Source: Rhytidiadelphus loreus
Taxonomy: Eukaryota > Streptophyta > Bryopsida > Hypnales > Hylocomiaceae
Direction: 5' to 3'
DNA length: 64,000 nucleotides
NCBI GenBank assembly: GCA_947034895.1
Contig: OX344761.1
Span: forward strand, 83,283,839 to 83,347,838
Below are positions 47,600-58,942 of this stretch, piece by piece; position 1 is the first letter of the stretch, and every line of letters starts with the position of its first letter. The position numbers were made by a program, and so were the translations under genes. The notes beneath the pieces are model-generated. The model saw only the letters and a program-made list of their open reading frames with translations, had not been told where the DNA came from and did no database searches.

Positions 47600-50500
47600 T
47601 CACTTGTGTTGTAGAACAGGATGAAGGGTTTTGATTATGCCACCCTTGTAATATACATCACTGCATATAAAAATGAAGCCTTCTTCATGTTGGATGTCCA
47701 CATTTACAAGGTCCATAGCTGGCACCAATGGTAAAGGGAAGCCTTTTCCCAATTTCTTGTTCAAAGTGGGAAGAATCATTCTTGAGATAATCGTTCGCAA
47801 TACGGGCTACACAAGGCAAAATATGAATCTATTAATTTAACTTGTTGCAAAACTAACTGTAATTACAAATCCTTGCTTGAAATGTAAAAAATGACATTCT
47901 AAACATGAGGATTGAAGGTTGAATTTTGGTGCACCTATAATTAACTCATTGAAATTTATAATTTAATTAAAGAATGGGGTGTTTCAAGCTGTGGGTACTC
48001 CAATGCTTGGTTTGGAATGTAGATTGCATTTCTAGTTTACAGTGAATATATGTTATTTTTAAATTTAAAAAATAATTTTGAAAAATTCTTAAGGAAATAA
48101 GGAAATATAAAATAAATAATTTAAAAAATCTTGTCAATGAAAGCTCTAACTATAAAAGAAAACATTGAAAAATAATCCATATTGCAAAGATTTAGAAATT
48201 TACAACTCTCTTTCAAAACAATTTCTATGTAGCTTTTGCCAAGAAGTTGAATGACTATTAAATAAAGAATCAATAGGAGAAAAAATTGCATATGAAATTA
48301 ATTAATTTACACTAGGCCCTTGAAATTCAAGAATACTTTACATCCAATATTTTAATATCTAAATATAGACTTAAAATGTCAAAATGTGTTTTGGAATTTT
48401 TCCAAGTTCAAATTTTAGTTTAATTAATTAAAATAAGTCAATTTTCTTAAAATTGAAAAACTAACCTTTCTTCTCTCTAACTATAGATCACTGAATTTTT
48501 ATATTAGAATATGAAAATAAATATGTTCTCTTACTACATTTATATTTGATAAGTATACTAGTTTAAAAATAAACAAATTTGAAATGAAAATAGAAACCAA
48601 CACCTAAATGTAGAATTCATAAGCAATCAATGTTTTATAAAATCCATGTATCACAATAAAATTTCAAAGTGTCAACATTGTAAAACCAACATGATTTGGT
48701 TTTGGAAAAATGGCCAACTCACCTGAAAGAGAATGACTGGGAATCTACCAACATTACTCCAAATTAGTTCAAGGTTCAACTCATCCACCATAGCTTTAGC
48801 CGTAATGTTATTGCCCACAACCTTTACAACTGCATCCATAGATAATGCCTATAAAAGTACAAAAAAAAACAATTTCAAAGACTTAGCGTTCTTGGTATTT
48901 GAAATGCATTAGTATTCATGAAACATGATCTCCTTAGATCAAAGAGAAGAACACAAAAATGAATCACAACTAGTTGAATTAGTCATAGGGTGTAGGGTCT
49001 TGAACTAGTGGATTCTTAATTGGAACTAGCCTTGAAAAGGACTAGAGTTTTCTTGTAGAGCTTGAATGAGAAAAAGTTGTAAATTTTGAAAGATCAAACA
49101 ATGTTAGTTTGCGTTTTGCACATGTTTTCATTTTTCCACCTCATATCTTTTGTTCTGTAACTCCAAGGATTCATTAGATTGAAGATTTAAGTTTGCAATA
49201 GAGCCATTACTCTACAATGGTACAAAACATTTCATTTCATTTCATTTCAAATATACATTCCCAAGGACAAGATACAAGAAAACAGAAGGTGGAAAACAAA
49301 GATGAAGTTTGCAATTAGGATAATTTTAATAAATGGGAGTTTGGACATCATAAATTCAAAAACTCACCAAAGATATGCAAGCTACAGGTCGTGATTGTCC
49401 ATCTGATTTCACCAATAAGATCACTTCCACAGCAACATTTGCTGTGACACCATCCTTCTGCAGTTGCACTGAGGGTGCCTTGGAACAGGAAAAGGAAAAT
49501 GCCATATCCATGTTGGGATACTTTTTGTACAATTTGGGTATGAGCCATCGCCAGAAGCGAGTATTTAACCATGGTTCTTGCGGGACTTCATCTACGAGCC
49601 ATTTAATAAACCCAGCCTACAACAAACTACCACTCCATTAGTTCATTTAACCAAACCCGTGGACCAAAAATTTTAAATTCTTTTCATGGATGTGAGAGTG
49701 GTTGATGGACCTATGGAAAGTCAAAATCAAGGATATTTTGAAAGACTCCTTCCCATACATTTGTTTTTAAAAACATAATTTCTCTAAAATTTAGATACAT
49801 ATAAAAACCATTCTAATATGCCAACCTTGCCTATAAGGATATGAAAACTTGTTACACAACTATCAATATAGGTGTTAGATTGGGCTTGTGGGAGATTTCA
49901 TTTGTTGATTTATGCTTCTCCAATTATTCCAAATTTTAGTCTAACTTTGAGGAAGACATTCGTAATTCAACCAATGGATGTTGGGATTCTTATGGATGCC
50001 AAGACTCTTAGGGATTTAATGAAGACAACAAATTGGAAGAATATGCACCTCATAATACACCATGGCAGCTGAGTTTACAACATAGTTGGAAAGAACAATG
50101 GTGACCATCTTGGTGGCGTTTCTACAGAACAACCCAGGTTGCAACTCGGAGTCTGGGAAGGAGATGCTGGAGGGAGGTTTTTCTAGAGAGTTGAACTCCC
50201 CTCTCACCCCCACACTCAAAATAGATGGGCTCATCAATGGATTTTGTACAATGGTCACATCCATAGTAGAAACTCCATCTATGGGGAGGAAGCGGGGAAG
50301 GGCTTGTAGGTAATTGTCCAAGCGCTCCGCACTCACCAATATTTTCTTCATTACCGCGGCTTCCATTGCAACACGAACCTCGTTTTCAAATGTGTGTACA
50401 AACCTGTATGAAAATAAATGTAGTACGCCTTAAGGTAATTGCAACTAATTGTGACCCATTTTAATAATGGTCCTCTAACAGCTCATGCACAAAATGTGAG

Positions 50501-52582
50501 GTAGACATACCCATCTCCAAACACCTACCCAAAAGCATGCATTAAAAAGATTCTTAAAAATAAGCACATACACAATTCAAGATGTTGAATCCACGCACAT
50601 CAAAAGAGGGCATGATTTTAGGAATCTATTAAGTTAGACTTTGAAAAATCATAATTAATTCATGTGATATCAAAAAGTGCACAACAAAGCATTTTTAAAA
50701 ATCTTTTCTGAATTGCCAATAAGATACAATACCATTAATACAATCTCATAGTGGGAAATACTCTAAATGGCTTAAGTTTTTAGTTACAGCCCCTTCACTA
50801 GTAGAAACATGATCTGCTTAGACCAGGGAAATGACTCCAAGAAACGCCACCGGTAGTCAAATTTATCATGTGGATTTTCTTGTGAGTCATTTTCCTAATC
50901 TACATGGACCATGTTTCTACTAGTGCTTCTACCTTACAACTTCTAATCATGAGAGCCTCTTGTCGATTTGAGGTACACCTATTTTCAACACTTTGAACAT
51001 TCATACGGTGTGTCACAAGGTGGCGTTACCTAGTCCAGAATTGAGTAGAACATTTTGGAATTCAAACAACAAGGCAAGATTTGCACTTACAATCGATAAA
51101 GCCATGATGCCTCTCTGTCCAATTCAATCTCGACGTCGTTGATGTAGGTTGCACACTCCACCTCTGTCAATTGCAGCGTTCCATTGTGAGCTGTAAGAGT
51201 AAAGGTCACGGCCGCTTGCAGGCCACGTACCTGCACCACAGAAAACAATTTGTTGGCTCTAGAACGAAGGGGATCAATGGAGGACAATAGCAAAAGTGAT
51301 CATTCATAAACATCACAAAACCAGAACAAATCATGAGCAGAGATCATTGAAAAACATCACAAAACAAAACAAAACCAAGCACATCATGCGATAATAGTGA
51401 TCATTCAACAACATTACAAAACCAAACCATAACAGGCAGAGATCAATCATAAACATCACAAAATGAAACGAAAACAAGCACATCCTGCAATAACAGTGAT
51501 AATTCCGTAACATTTCCAAACCAAGACCTCATTCAATAACACCAGAAAACCAAGCAAAACACGCACAGTGGTCATTCAAAAACATCACCAAACGAAACCA
51601 AAACCAAGGCACATCATGCGAGAACAGTGATCATTCACTAACATCACAAAACCAAAATAGAACACGCACAAAGATCCTTGAAAAAAATAACCAAACCAAA
51701 TAAGCACATTAAGCGATAATAGTGATCATTCCATCACATCCCCAAACCAAAAACCAATTACGCACAGCGATCATTCCATCACATTTCAAAACCAAGCGAC
51801 GCAGAGAGATCATTCAATAACACCAGAAATCCAAACCTACACGCACAGAGATTCTTGAAAAACATCACAAAACCAAACCTAACCAAACCACGCAGAGAGA
51901 TTCTTGAAAAACATCACCAAACTAGCACATTATGCGATAACAGTGATCTTCTTTCTATTACATCCCCGAACCAAAAACCAATCACATACAGAGATTATTC
52001 AACAACATCCCCAAACCAAACTTCGCACAGGGATCACCCAAACGCAACTCAAACTCAAACTCAAACCTCGTAATGCACAAAGTCTCTACAAAACTACAGA
52101 AACAGAAGTTTGAGAATCAAGATCCCCACCTTGACATCAACCCATCCTTCGTCCTTCACCGAAAATGGCACATACGCCGCAGAATACTGATACGCCCAAT
52201 GAAACCGCATCTCCACCTCCACATCTCCCACAAACACAGTGACTCCCATCTTCCCGAGGTCTAAATCAGAGTCTGAGACGTTCGCCCCTGATAGTTCGAC
52301 ATGGGAGAGTTGGAGTTCGACGCGACCCATGGGCGAGGTCACATGCGTCTTCACGTCGGGAAACAGGAAGGGAGTGATCTCTGAGATAAGCGAATTTAAG
52401 ATGACCGACTTGGCGTATTGCAACCCTGATTGGGATACCGTCACCGTGATGCCTGCCACTAATGGAGAGTCCTTGGGAGAGGATTGGGAGTAAGTGGTGT
52501 TGTTTGTGGCGGAAGCAGACGGGGGTTTAGTGAGGAGGAAGATGGTGATGAGAACATACAGGAGAGTGGTTGTTTGAGCCAT
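47600..52582 (-). CDS. LBP/BPI-family lipid-binding secreted protein
   Basis: Six exons, 52582-52130, 51230-51091, 50403-50049, 49616-49368, 48848-48723 and 47806-47600, join in frame to 509 residues, about the usual plant LBP/BPI size. The N-terminus MAQTTTLLYVLITIFLLTKP is a secretion signal. The next ~200 residues fit the first BPI barrel (GITVTVSQSGLQYAKSVI near its start; SPMGRVELQLSHVEL; CATYINDVEIELDREASWLY; LDNYLQALPRFLPIDG). The second barrel follows, with KLYKKYPNMDMAFSFSCSKA, GVTANVAVEVILLV, NLELIWSNVGRFPVILFQ and the C-terminal GFPLPLVPAMDLVNVDIQ. Several NxS/T sites occur. The animal family has a disulphide in the first barrel; here only the first Cys is obvious and the expected second position looks like Met (AVMKKI). 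In Arabidopsis, LBR proteins of this family bind lipopolysaccharide and affect PR1 expression; that role here is inference. Splice sites are good throughout. Confidence 0.9.
50796..50925. mobile_element. CACTA-type MITE in intron 2 of the LBP/BPI gene
   Basis: The ends CACTAGTAGAAACATG and CATGTTTCTACTAGTG are perfect inverted repeats starting CACTA, flanked on both sides by CTT, a 3-bp target duplication. The 130-base size, CACTA ends and 3-bp duplication fit a non-autonomous CACTA (En/Spm) derivative. Confidence 0.85.
51297..52075. repeat. Minisatellite filling intron 1 of the LBP/BPI gene
   Basis: Degenerate units of about 45-55 bases alternate between a GCACATCATGCGATAACAGTG type and a CACGCACAGAGATC type, each followed by AACATCACAAAACCAAA. 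The first type recurs near 51380, 51478, 51610, 51704 and 51926. The array takes up almost the whole 0.9 kb intron. Unit spacing is irregular and there are no clean spacers, so it is not a CRISPR-like array. Confidence 0.85.
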
Positions 52583-52965
52583 TCTTGAAAGGGTTTCAAT
52601 GGTACAAGAATGTGCAAAACATTATAGGCGACACTCAATCGAAAATCCAAGGGAATTGGAGTATTGTACCGCAAATATAAAACGCTAGAAAATTCGGAGA
52701 CTCCCAATTGCTTGAAGAAGATTCGTGACAGCAATTCGAGGTCTTGTGCACACGCCGGAAATGCTAAACCCTTGAAAAATCGGAGAGACACCCCAAGTAA
52801 TTCTTGAAAGGGTTTCGATGTTGCCTGATTGCGCAGAACATTCTACACGGATTTCCAAGCTGGGGAGATGCGGGATGAATTCGTGAGAGGGATTGGAGGG
52901 AATTGGAGTACTGGACCGTGAACGCTAATCCCTTTGAAAATTGGGAGACACCTACTCGCAAGCTA
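52583..52965. repeat. Tandem duplication of the LBP/BPI 5' leader, about 217 bp
   Basis: ATTCTTGAAAGGGTTTC occurs at the start codon region (about 52582-52598) and again near 52800. AGAACATTCTA/AAAACATTATA, GGAATTGGAGTA.TG.ACCG and GAAAATT.GGAGAC blocks follow at matching distances. The unit boundary falls at the start codon; the upstream copy has AATTACTT in place of AATGGCTC, so it lacks the ATG. Shorter sub-blocks (CGCTAA..C..TTGAAAAT) appear a third time. Confidence 0.7.
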
Positions 52966-53406
52966 CCAAATCATCGTGACTGAAGCGACAAACTAGACTA
53001 CCCAGACAATCCCACGAATGCTGAATTGCGGTTGAAGATGAAGCTCATAGTGTCCAGAGTTCACAACCATTAGCGAACCCTAGAAGAAATGCACGTTGTT
53101 CAACGTGGAAAGCATGGGGCAATAAGCCACCTTCACCAAACGACAACAAAAAGCCCATACCGTAGTAACTTACACAGCTCAGCTCATACGCAGAGCCATA
53201 ATCTAATGGCATTGGTCATGCCCGATTTTTTTATTGTGGCAAAATGCAGCTGCGCAAGATCAATATTATAATTATATGAAACTCGTCTTCGTTACAATGC
53301 CAGATTTTCAAAGTGTGAGATCGAAACTTTGAACTCTACTGCTTCGAAATTTGGACTTTTTAGTGGGTTTAGGGCGGTCAACCGGAAGCGAAAATCGGGG
53401 ATGGGT

Positions 53407-53528
53407 ACCTGTGTGACCGGGCCTTCAATCAGCCTATTCTATGCTCACAAATTTCATGAAATCCTATTATTTCTCTTAAGCAGTACTGCACTACAAAAAC
53501 TTGAAATTGAAGGCCCGGCCACACAGGT
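53407..53528. repeat. Hairpin with 23-bp arms, miRNA-precursor-like size
   Basis: ACCTGTGTGACCGGGCCTTC (continuing AAT) is matched by its complement 53506-53528 with one mismatch. On the minus-strand transcript that mismatch becomes a G:U pair. The loop is about 76 bases. It could be a microRNA-like foldback or a small MITE; CACTACAAAAAC near the right arm hints at a CACTA-type end. Confidence 0.5.
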
Positions 53529-54285
53529 ATTCTTCTGAATGTCCATTCCAAGTTTTCGTAGCAATTCAACAACGTCAATTTTCAATCCACTGAGAAAGGA
53601 GAAGTTATTGCAAAATAATCCCTCAAAAAACATTTTGAATGAACGGACTACAGTATCGCTCAAAAAAGATAAAAAAGTTCACCCCAGAGCTCTGATCCAT
53701 TACACCGCTGCCAACAGCTGGAGAGCGTCCAAGGACAGTCCATTGCCAATGATGATGAGCTATTATTGTGAAAAATGTTGGGTTTTATGAGTACACAGGA
53801 AATCCATATCAAATCAATCAATCTAACTGCTTTTCGGTCAAGAATTTCACTCAAATTCCTCCATTGCACAGGAACTGAGAAGTCCTCCAGATAAGAGTCA
53901 GCAATCCTACACTATCGAACCATCCCCGCAATGGCGACATTATAACACACCAGCCTTACCCAAGTCACGCCACCGCATTTCTCACGGCGCAGCTTGTCGA
54001 AATCTGTCGAAATCTGAAGAGAGAGTAACAGCAACTCCGGTACATTAAGAGTCTGTTTCATTGTTCTAGCTCCCACAGGAGAGTGAGAGTGAGAGCGAGA
54101 ACGCCTGTCAAAGCCACAATCGAACAGGCTTCCGAACGGGCCCAAACTCGGGCCCAAAATATGAAGAGAATTAAGCACAACCCAAATGGAATTAATGATC
54201 TTCCACTCTTCGCAAATGATTTGCACGTTCTCGAAGACTACTGAAGAGAATTGGGCACACTCGTACTGCGGATTGTTCACGGGTT

Positions 54286-54305
54286 GTTGTTGTTGTTGTT
54301 GTTGT
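54286..54305. repeat. (GTT)n microsatellite in the LBD 3' region
   Basis: Six to seven GTT units just downstream of the LBD stop codon, probably inside its 3' untranslated region. Confidence 0.9.
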
Positions 54306-54350
54306 CACTCTAGGGTTACAGGGCACAGAAATTAGAACTTCGCCCCCCTG

Positions 54351-55763
54351 TCAATGGTGGTTCGTCAAGCTCAGGTAAACTCCTGCTCGTCGAAGCTCGT
54401 GATCCGCGAGATGACTTGACCCGAGCAAGAAACTTTGGCTGCGCTGCTTCATGTCGTAGCCGTAGCTGCGGAGATGGAAAGACGGGTCGTGGTCCAGAGC
54501 GGCCATGGTGTGCATTTGGTGGTGACTCACAGGGCTGTCGTCATAGGAACTTTCCATCCCGCCGAAGTAACTTCCTGCGCGGCGAAGCTGCTCGCCGTGG
54601 TCGTAACGAGAAAAATCCAGCGGGACAATGCTAAGTTTGGGGTCAGACAAGAATTGGGAGTCGTCTTCGTCGAAAGCGCCATGGTCGTGGAAGGGGTTCA
54701 CGGGTTGCGCGGCCATGGCTTCTTGCTGTTCCATGAGAAGCAACTGCTCGCGAGCGGCTTGCAATTCCTCTCTCAGCTTCGCCACCTGCACGACAAACAA
54801 CCTCCGTCAAATTGGCACTTCGCAATTTCGTACAATCCCCGAACTCGGATCCCGTTCGATTGGAAAATTTTAATGGCGTAAGTGACTCCATTCATTATAC
54901 AGTACATTAGAGGCTCCATTCATCATACATGTGAGCTTTTGATTTGTGCTAAGTGTGAAAGTACTTCATCTATTTGACATATCGTTTTTTGCAATTGATT
55001 TTGTGCTTAACCCAAAATCAACGTGCAAACTTTTAGAAGGTGAAAGTTGTTCTAGATTGTTGTAGGGAAAGGTTCCAGCTCCGCATGTGTGGTGAAAGAA
55101 ACCTCTCCCCAAAAGCAAACCCTGAATCCCCCAAATCCCCTAAATCCCAAACTCGGATCCTGTTCGACTGAAAATTTTCTAGGCGTAAGGTAGAGACTCC
55201 ATTCCCCATACAGTACATTAGAGGCTCCATTCACCAAACATGTAAGCTTTGATTTGTGAACGAACTTACTCTCTTGACATTTCGTTTTTTGCAATTAATT
55301 TTGAGCTGAACCCAAAACAAATGTGCAAACTTTTAGACGGTGGCAAGTTGTTCTAAATCGTTGTAGGGAAAGGTTCCAGCTTCACATGTTGGTGGTGAAT
55401 GGAACCTCTCCCTTGCTGCAGACTTCGGAGACTTTCCATTACCTGATTCTGTAGCACGGTGATGACGCCCAAGCACCCGTGCACGGGGTCCTTCTCTCGT
55501 GTATCAGCCTCATACGCAATAGCCTTCACCGTGTCTTCCCGCTTCGCCGGGTCCACGTGCTTGAGGATGCGCAGGATGTTGGACACGCCGAAAAGCTTGT
55601 GCACGTTGGCGAATCGCTTGGGTTGATCTGCGGGGAAGTAAGGGGAGAGAGGGCAGTCGCGAGAGCATTTGCGGCGCTGGTACTTGCACGCCGCGCAAGC
55701 CGTGCTGTTGTTGTTGTTGTTGTTGCTGCTGCTGCTGGTGCCGCCCGCTGCTGCTCCTGCCAT
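54351..55763 (-). CDS. LOB-domain (LBD/AS2-like) transcription factor
   Basis: Two exons, 55763-55443 and 54785-54351, join in frame (CAG/GTAATG donor, GTGCAG acceptor) to 251 residues. A Gly/Ser/Asn-rich start precedes the zinc-finger-like block CAACKYQRRKCSRDC, which fits the CX2CX6CX3C signature. Then comes the GAS-type region (FANVHKLFGVSNILRIL, with GVS in place of the usual GAS), the PAKREDTVKAIAYEADTR block and DPVHGCLGVITVLQNQ. The exon junction falls just before VAKLREELQAAREQLLLMEQ, the coiled-coil end of class I LOB domains; an intron here is typical of the family. The KYQRRKC finger and YFPADQPKRF resemble the LBD27/LBD22-like branch. The C-terminal half is variable and low in known motifs. 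LBD proteins act in the nucleus in organ boundary, pollen and lateral organ development; the target role here is unknown. Confidence 0.93.
54830..55442. repeat. Tandem duplication inside the LBD intron, about 312 bp unit
   Basis: GAACTCGGATCCCGTTCGA at about 54839 recurs near 55151 as AAACTCGGATCCTGTTCGA. The following text (CATACAGTACATTAGAGGCT, TCGTTTTTTGCAATT.ATTTT, GTTGTAGGGAAAGGTTCCAG, AACCTCTCCC) matches for about 290 bases. The copy nearer exon 1 abuts the splice donor. The duplication accounts for nearly all of the 657-base intron. Confidence 0.85.
55706..55738 (-). repeat. Coding trinucleotide repeat in LBD exon 1
   Basis: On the minus strand, CAG/CAA-type triplets are read as AGC/AAC and encode a run of Ser then Asn. 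Length changes would alter only the disordered N-terminus ahead of the LOB domain. Confidence 0.85.
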
Positions 55764-55783
55764 TGTTGCTAGACTCCCAATTC

Positions 55784-57650
55784 CTGCACAAAACGGGTGG
55801 TTGCCATGAGAATCCGAATCTCAAGCCGGATTGGTGCGACGTGAATCTTAAAACACATATTGCTGTAGAGTCTGTCTGTGGAGTCTGTGGAGCCTGTTAG
55901 TAGATTCAAAGCTGCTTCGTAATGTCATTCTAATGCGTTCCAACGACATTGTGTATGCAGGAGTGAGTATCGCTCTGTCGGTGTAAGTTGACGGTTTTTC
56001 TGGTCATTAAAAGGCGGCGGGTGCAGGTACCTAGATTCTCATGTTTCTTACTTTCACAAAATTGGCGCACTTGGAAAAGAGCTTCGACCAGGAACCTGGA
56101 GTGGAACTGGAGCGGCTGGTTTGTGACACTCGTCTCTGAACACTCAGATCTATCTAGACTACTACTAGCTTTTAGTGGCTTCTGTTTTTCAGTTGGGTGA
56201 GTACATAATCCATCTGAGCACATCCAACTGGAATTTGCCAAAAGGAACCGAATATGAGTTTCCTTGTGGCAAGAGTCTCACTTTTCCCACCGATTTTCGA
56301 CATAAGATTTCTATCCAGTTCACCTGAAAGGAAAGCTTGACGAGTGCCAACTGTTGAGGTTCGTGGGGAATGTGAGACGTACGCAAACAGAATGCATACA
56401 AGTTCCCCACAAGGAATCTACTACGAGAGATGAGTGTAAAGTTCACACAAGCTCTCCTGTGCATCTGACATATTCCCTCTGATCTGTCTTACTCGCTCCA
56501 CTGACGTTCAAGATTTCTGTCCAGACCACAAATTAATCATTGAAGGTTATTGTTTCTGAAACTACATGCACTGAAAAGCCAGCCCAAGGGTCTGGTTGCG
56601 GCGACGCTTAGGGGATAAGTCGAAAGCTTATAAAGTGGCAAATGTTGAGGCTACAGGAGAAATGTAGACTAACACGAGGAGCTGCCCACACTAGAGATTC
56701 TAGTAACAGCTGACAGGAGTCACACAGGGAGATTAATTCTATTTGTTTCCCTCCCAGAAACATTAGAAGTTTCCCAGCTGATGGGGGATAATCAAGCAAA
56801 AGCGGCATCCCAGGAAAATCAACCTTTCCCCATTGCCAAAATGGAAACCCGGAACGCACAACCATCCAGCAGACAGTCTAGCCATACTACAATCTCCCTG
56901 TGCACGAACAGACACGCAAGCCCAAACTAAGCTACTCTTCAACAATACCCGCGCGCATGACTCTGAAACGCAAACAAACACAGACTCCACAATCATGTAC
57001 AGTTCCATGCTACAATATACTCACAAGATTCGCACGCACAACTACGTACACTACCTGCTCTAGCTACATACACACAATAAACTCCCCACCCAAAGCGCTT
57101 GAGAAAAACTCACTCACCAGTGCTCACAGTTTTTTGCTACTCCTCCAGCTCAAGATCACCGTCACCGCAATTCTCACAACCCTCCATAGAATCTGTCTCC
57201 TCCTAAGCCCAATCTTATCGATCACCTGTATCGATCCAACTCCCGTGAAATCGAGACACACACAAACAAACACACACACACACACACACACACCAAGGCT
57301 AGATCGACCTTCACCACGCACACTAATGAAGATTCATCACCATGGAAACGCGACCCAACGATGGAATCGTATTAGGACGCGCGCGAGATTGATCCACCCG
57401 GTCCAAAACTGGTGGATCCCCGGAGCCTGAAAAATGCTGTCTAGCTCGCTGGATGCCGTTGCAAGCAAGCAAGGTAGGAACGGAAGCAGGAAAGGAAGAA
57501 AAAAAAAAAAAAGGAAAGGATTTGCTTGGGGAGAGTGTTGCGATTTGCGGGGGAGGACGAGGCTTTGTTGAGACGACTGACGCTGGAGGATTGGGATGGG
57601 TAGGGGGAAAGTGACGTCGGACGAGGATGACGCCGGATGTGATGTCAGGG
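55784..57650 (-). promoter_or_regulatory. Probable LBD leader with 5'-UTR intron, and promoter region
   Basis: On the minus strand a TTTTGTGCAG acceptor lies 20 bases before the LBD start codon (exon from 55783). A strong CTG/GTGAGT donor lies at 57118/57117. Together they would make a leader intron of about 1.33 kb. The GC-richer, low-complexity block 57120-57650 would then be the leader exon and promoter. It includes a CA/GT microsatellite (57256-57293) and an A-run (57500-57512). No open frame in 55.8-57.6 kb looks like a gene. Confidence 0.45.
57256..57293. repeat. (CA)n microsatellite
   Basis: About 14 CA units interrupted by AA, in the presumed LBD leader. Confidence 0.9.
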
Positions 57651-57931
57651 CTTCGCAGTCAACTGGATGAATAATTTTTTGGATGTAGTTTACTTATGGA
57701 TGAAGTAGTGAAATTCATTCGTTGTGGAAGTTGTGGGGCCGGCTGCGCGGTTTCCGTGTCGCGGACCGCGGGATGTGAAGTGGAGGTTGACCCCCGCCTT
57801 TTTGATCGGGCGGTTGGTTTTGAGGGGGTTGGCAGTTGGAAGAGATTTTATTTTAGACTGTGGAATTTATTTTTAGTTTATGATTATTATTAGTTTTTAT
57901 TGAAGTTTTAGTATGTCTTGCAAATAAGGCA

Positions 57932-58195
57932 GGGGGGGGGGCCTTTTGCATGGCCAGGGAGAACTGACCCCCTCGCTTGGCCCTGCGGGCAAACCCTGGA
58001 ATTATTTATTTTCTGCACATGAACTTTTTTGCAAATTTTGAATTCATTTTTGCGATCAGAGATCCCGAATTAGCTAGGTGAGGTCAAGATTATACCCTAG
58101 AATGGCCCAAAATAGGGGACATTTTTTTTACTTGCACCCCTGGTAAGGACGAGCGAGGGGGTCAATTCACCCTGATCTTTTGCATGAGGGGCCCC
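57932..58195. mobile_element. Family K MITE, copy 1, with long terminal repeats
   Basis: The ends match as inverted repeats of about 50 bases: GGGGGCCTTTTGCATGGCC, then AGGGAGAACTGACCCCCTCG, against the complement of the right end (CTCATGCAAAAGATCAGGG, then TGAATTGACCCCCTCGCTCG). The centre holds TTTGCAAATTTTGAATTCAT, as in copy 3. Non-coding. Confidence 0.75.
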
Positions 58196-58319
58196 ATACT
58201 GTAGTAAACAAAATTGTCTTCCATGGCTCCCTAAGCTAGCCCCAATCCTTGAATTAACCTAAATAAAGAAATCCTCAAAGTTACTAAATAAAAAAAGTTT
58301 GAAAGTCTCTAGAATCTAG

Positions 58320-58940
58320 GGCCTCTTGTAAGTACTTATGATTTCAATTTTGGGCAAGATTTTTTTAACTTTTTTTTTCTGAAATTCGAAAATTGATTAG
58401 CTTTCTGGGAATGTAATTTTCATTTCAATCAATGCTTGGGAGCAAAAGTTATGTAACAATAAGTCCAAAACAAGCAAAAGTGGTCAAGGGAGGGAAAAAA
58501 AAACTCAAATTTTAATTTATTTTTTTCTTGTAGATTATATTTTTGTCTATATGAAAATTTTTGATTCACTACATTTGAATGAGTAATGTGAAAGTTATTG
58601 TCTTGGGGGCAATCTTAGCAAATTCTCGAGATAATGATGAATTGGATTTATTTTTTGAAGTTAATTTTAACAAGTTCTTAAGAAAAAAAGTTGTACATGG
58701 TTTAGTTTGTTTTTTAGAACAATCTTGCCATTGGAATTAGTGTGTTTCAATTCCATCTTTGAGCTATCAACAAATTAGGTTTTCTATCTATCTTGCATCT
58801 AGTACTTTGACTTAACAATCTTCTAAAGAAAGAAAATTATGTACAATTGTTGTTTTTCTAATTTTTTTCTCGAACTATCACCTCAATTCTTCAATATAAA
58901 AAAATTTAATTCACAATCTATAGTACAAAAAATTTAAGTT
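58320..58940. mobile_element. Truncated family B element
   Basis: The left-type B sequence (TTTTGGGCAAG, TTAGCTTTC, GTAGATTATATTTTTGTCTA, GAACAATCTTGCCATTGGAA) runs to about 58935 with no right end. A second B copy starts directly after it. Confidence 0.65.
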
Positions 58941-58942
58941 AG

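Noticed and set aside
51297..52075. CRISPR-like array
   Set aside because: Units are degenerate and irregularly spaced with no unique spacers, and it sits in an intron of a plant gene; it is a minisatellite.
53912..54280. Minus-strand 122-codon frame just after the LBD stop
   Set aside because: It most likely lies in the LBD 3' untranslated region and shows no known motif.
54435..54881. Plus-strand 148-codon frame
   Set aside because: It is antisense to LBD exon 2, whose frame fits a known family and splice sites.
56900..57430. Plus-strand 176-codon frame
   Set aside because: Thr/His/Pro-rich low-complexity translation of CA-rich leader sequence; no family resemblance.
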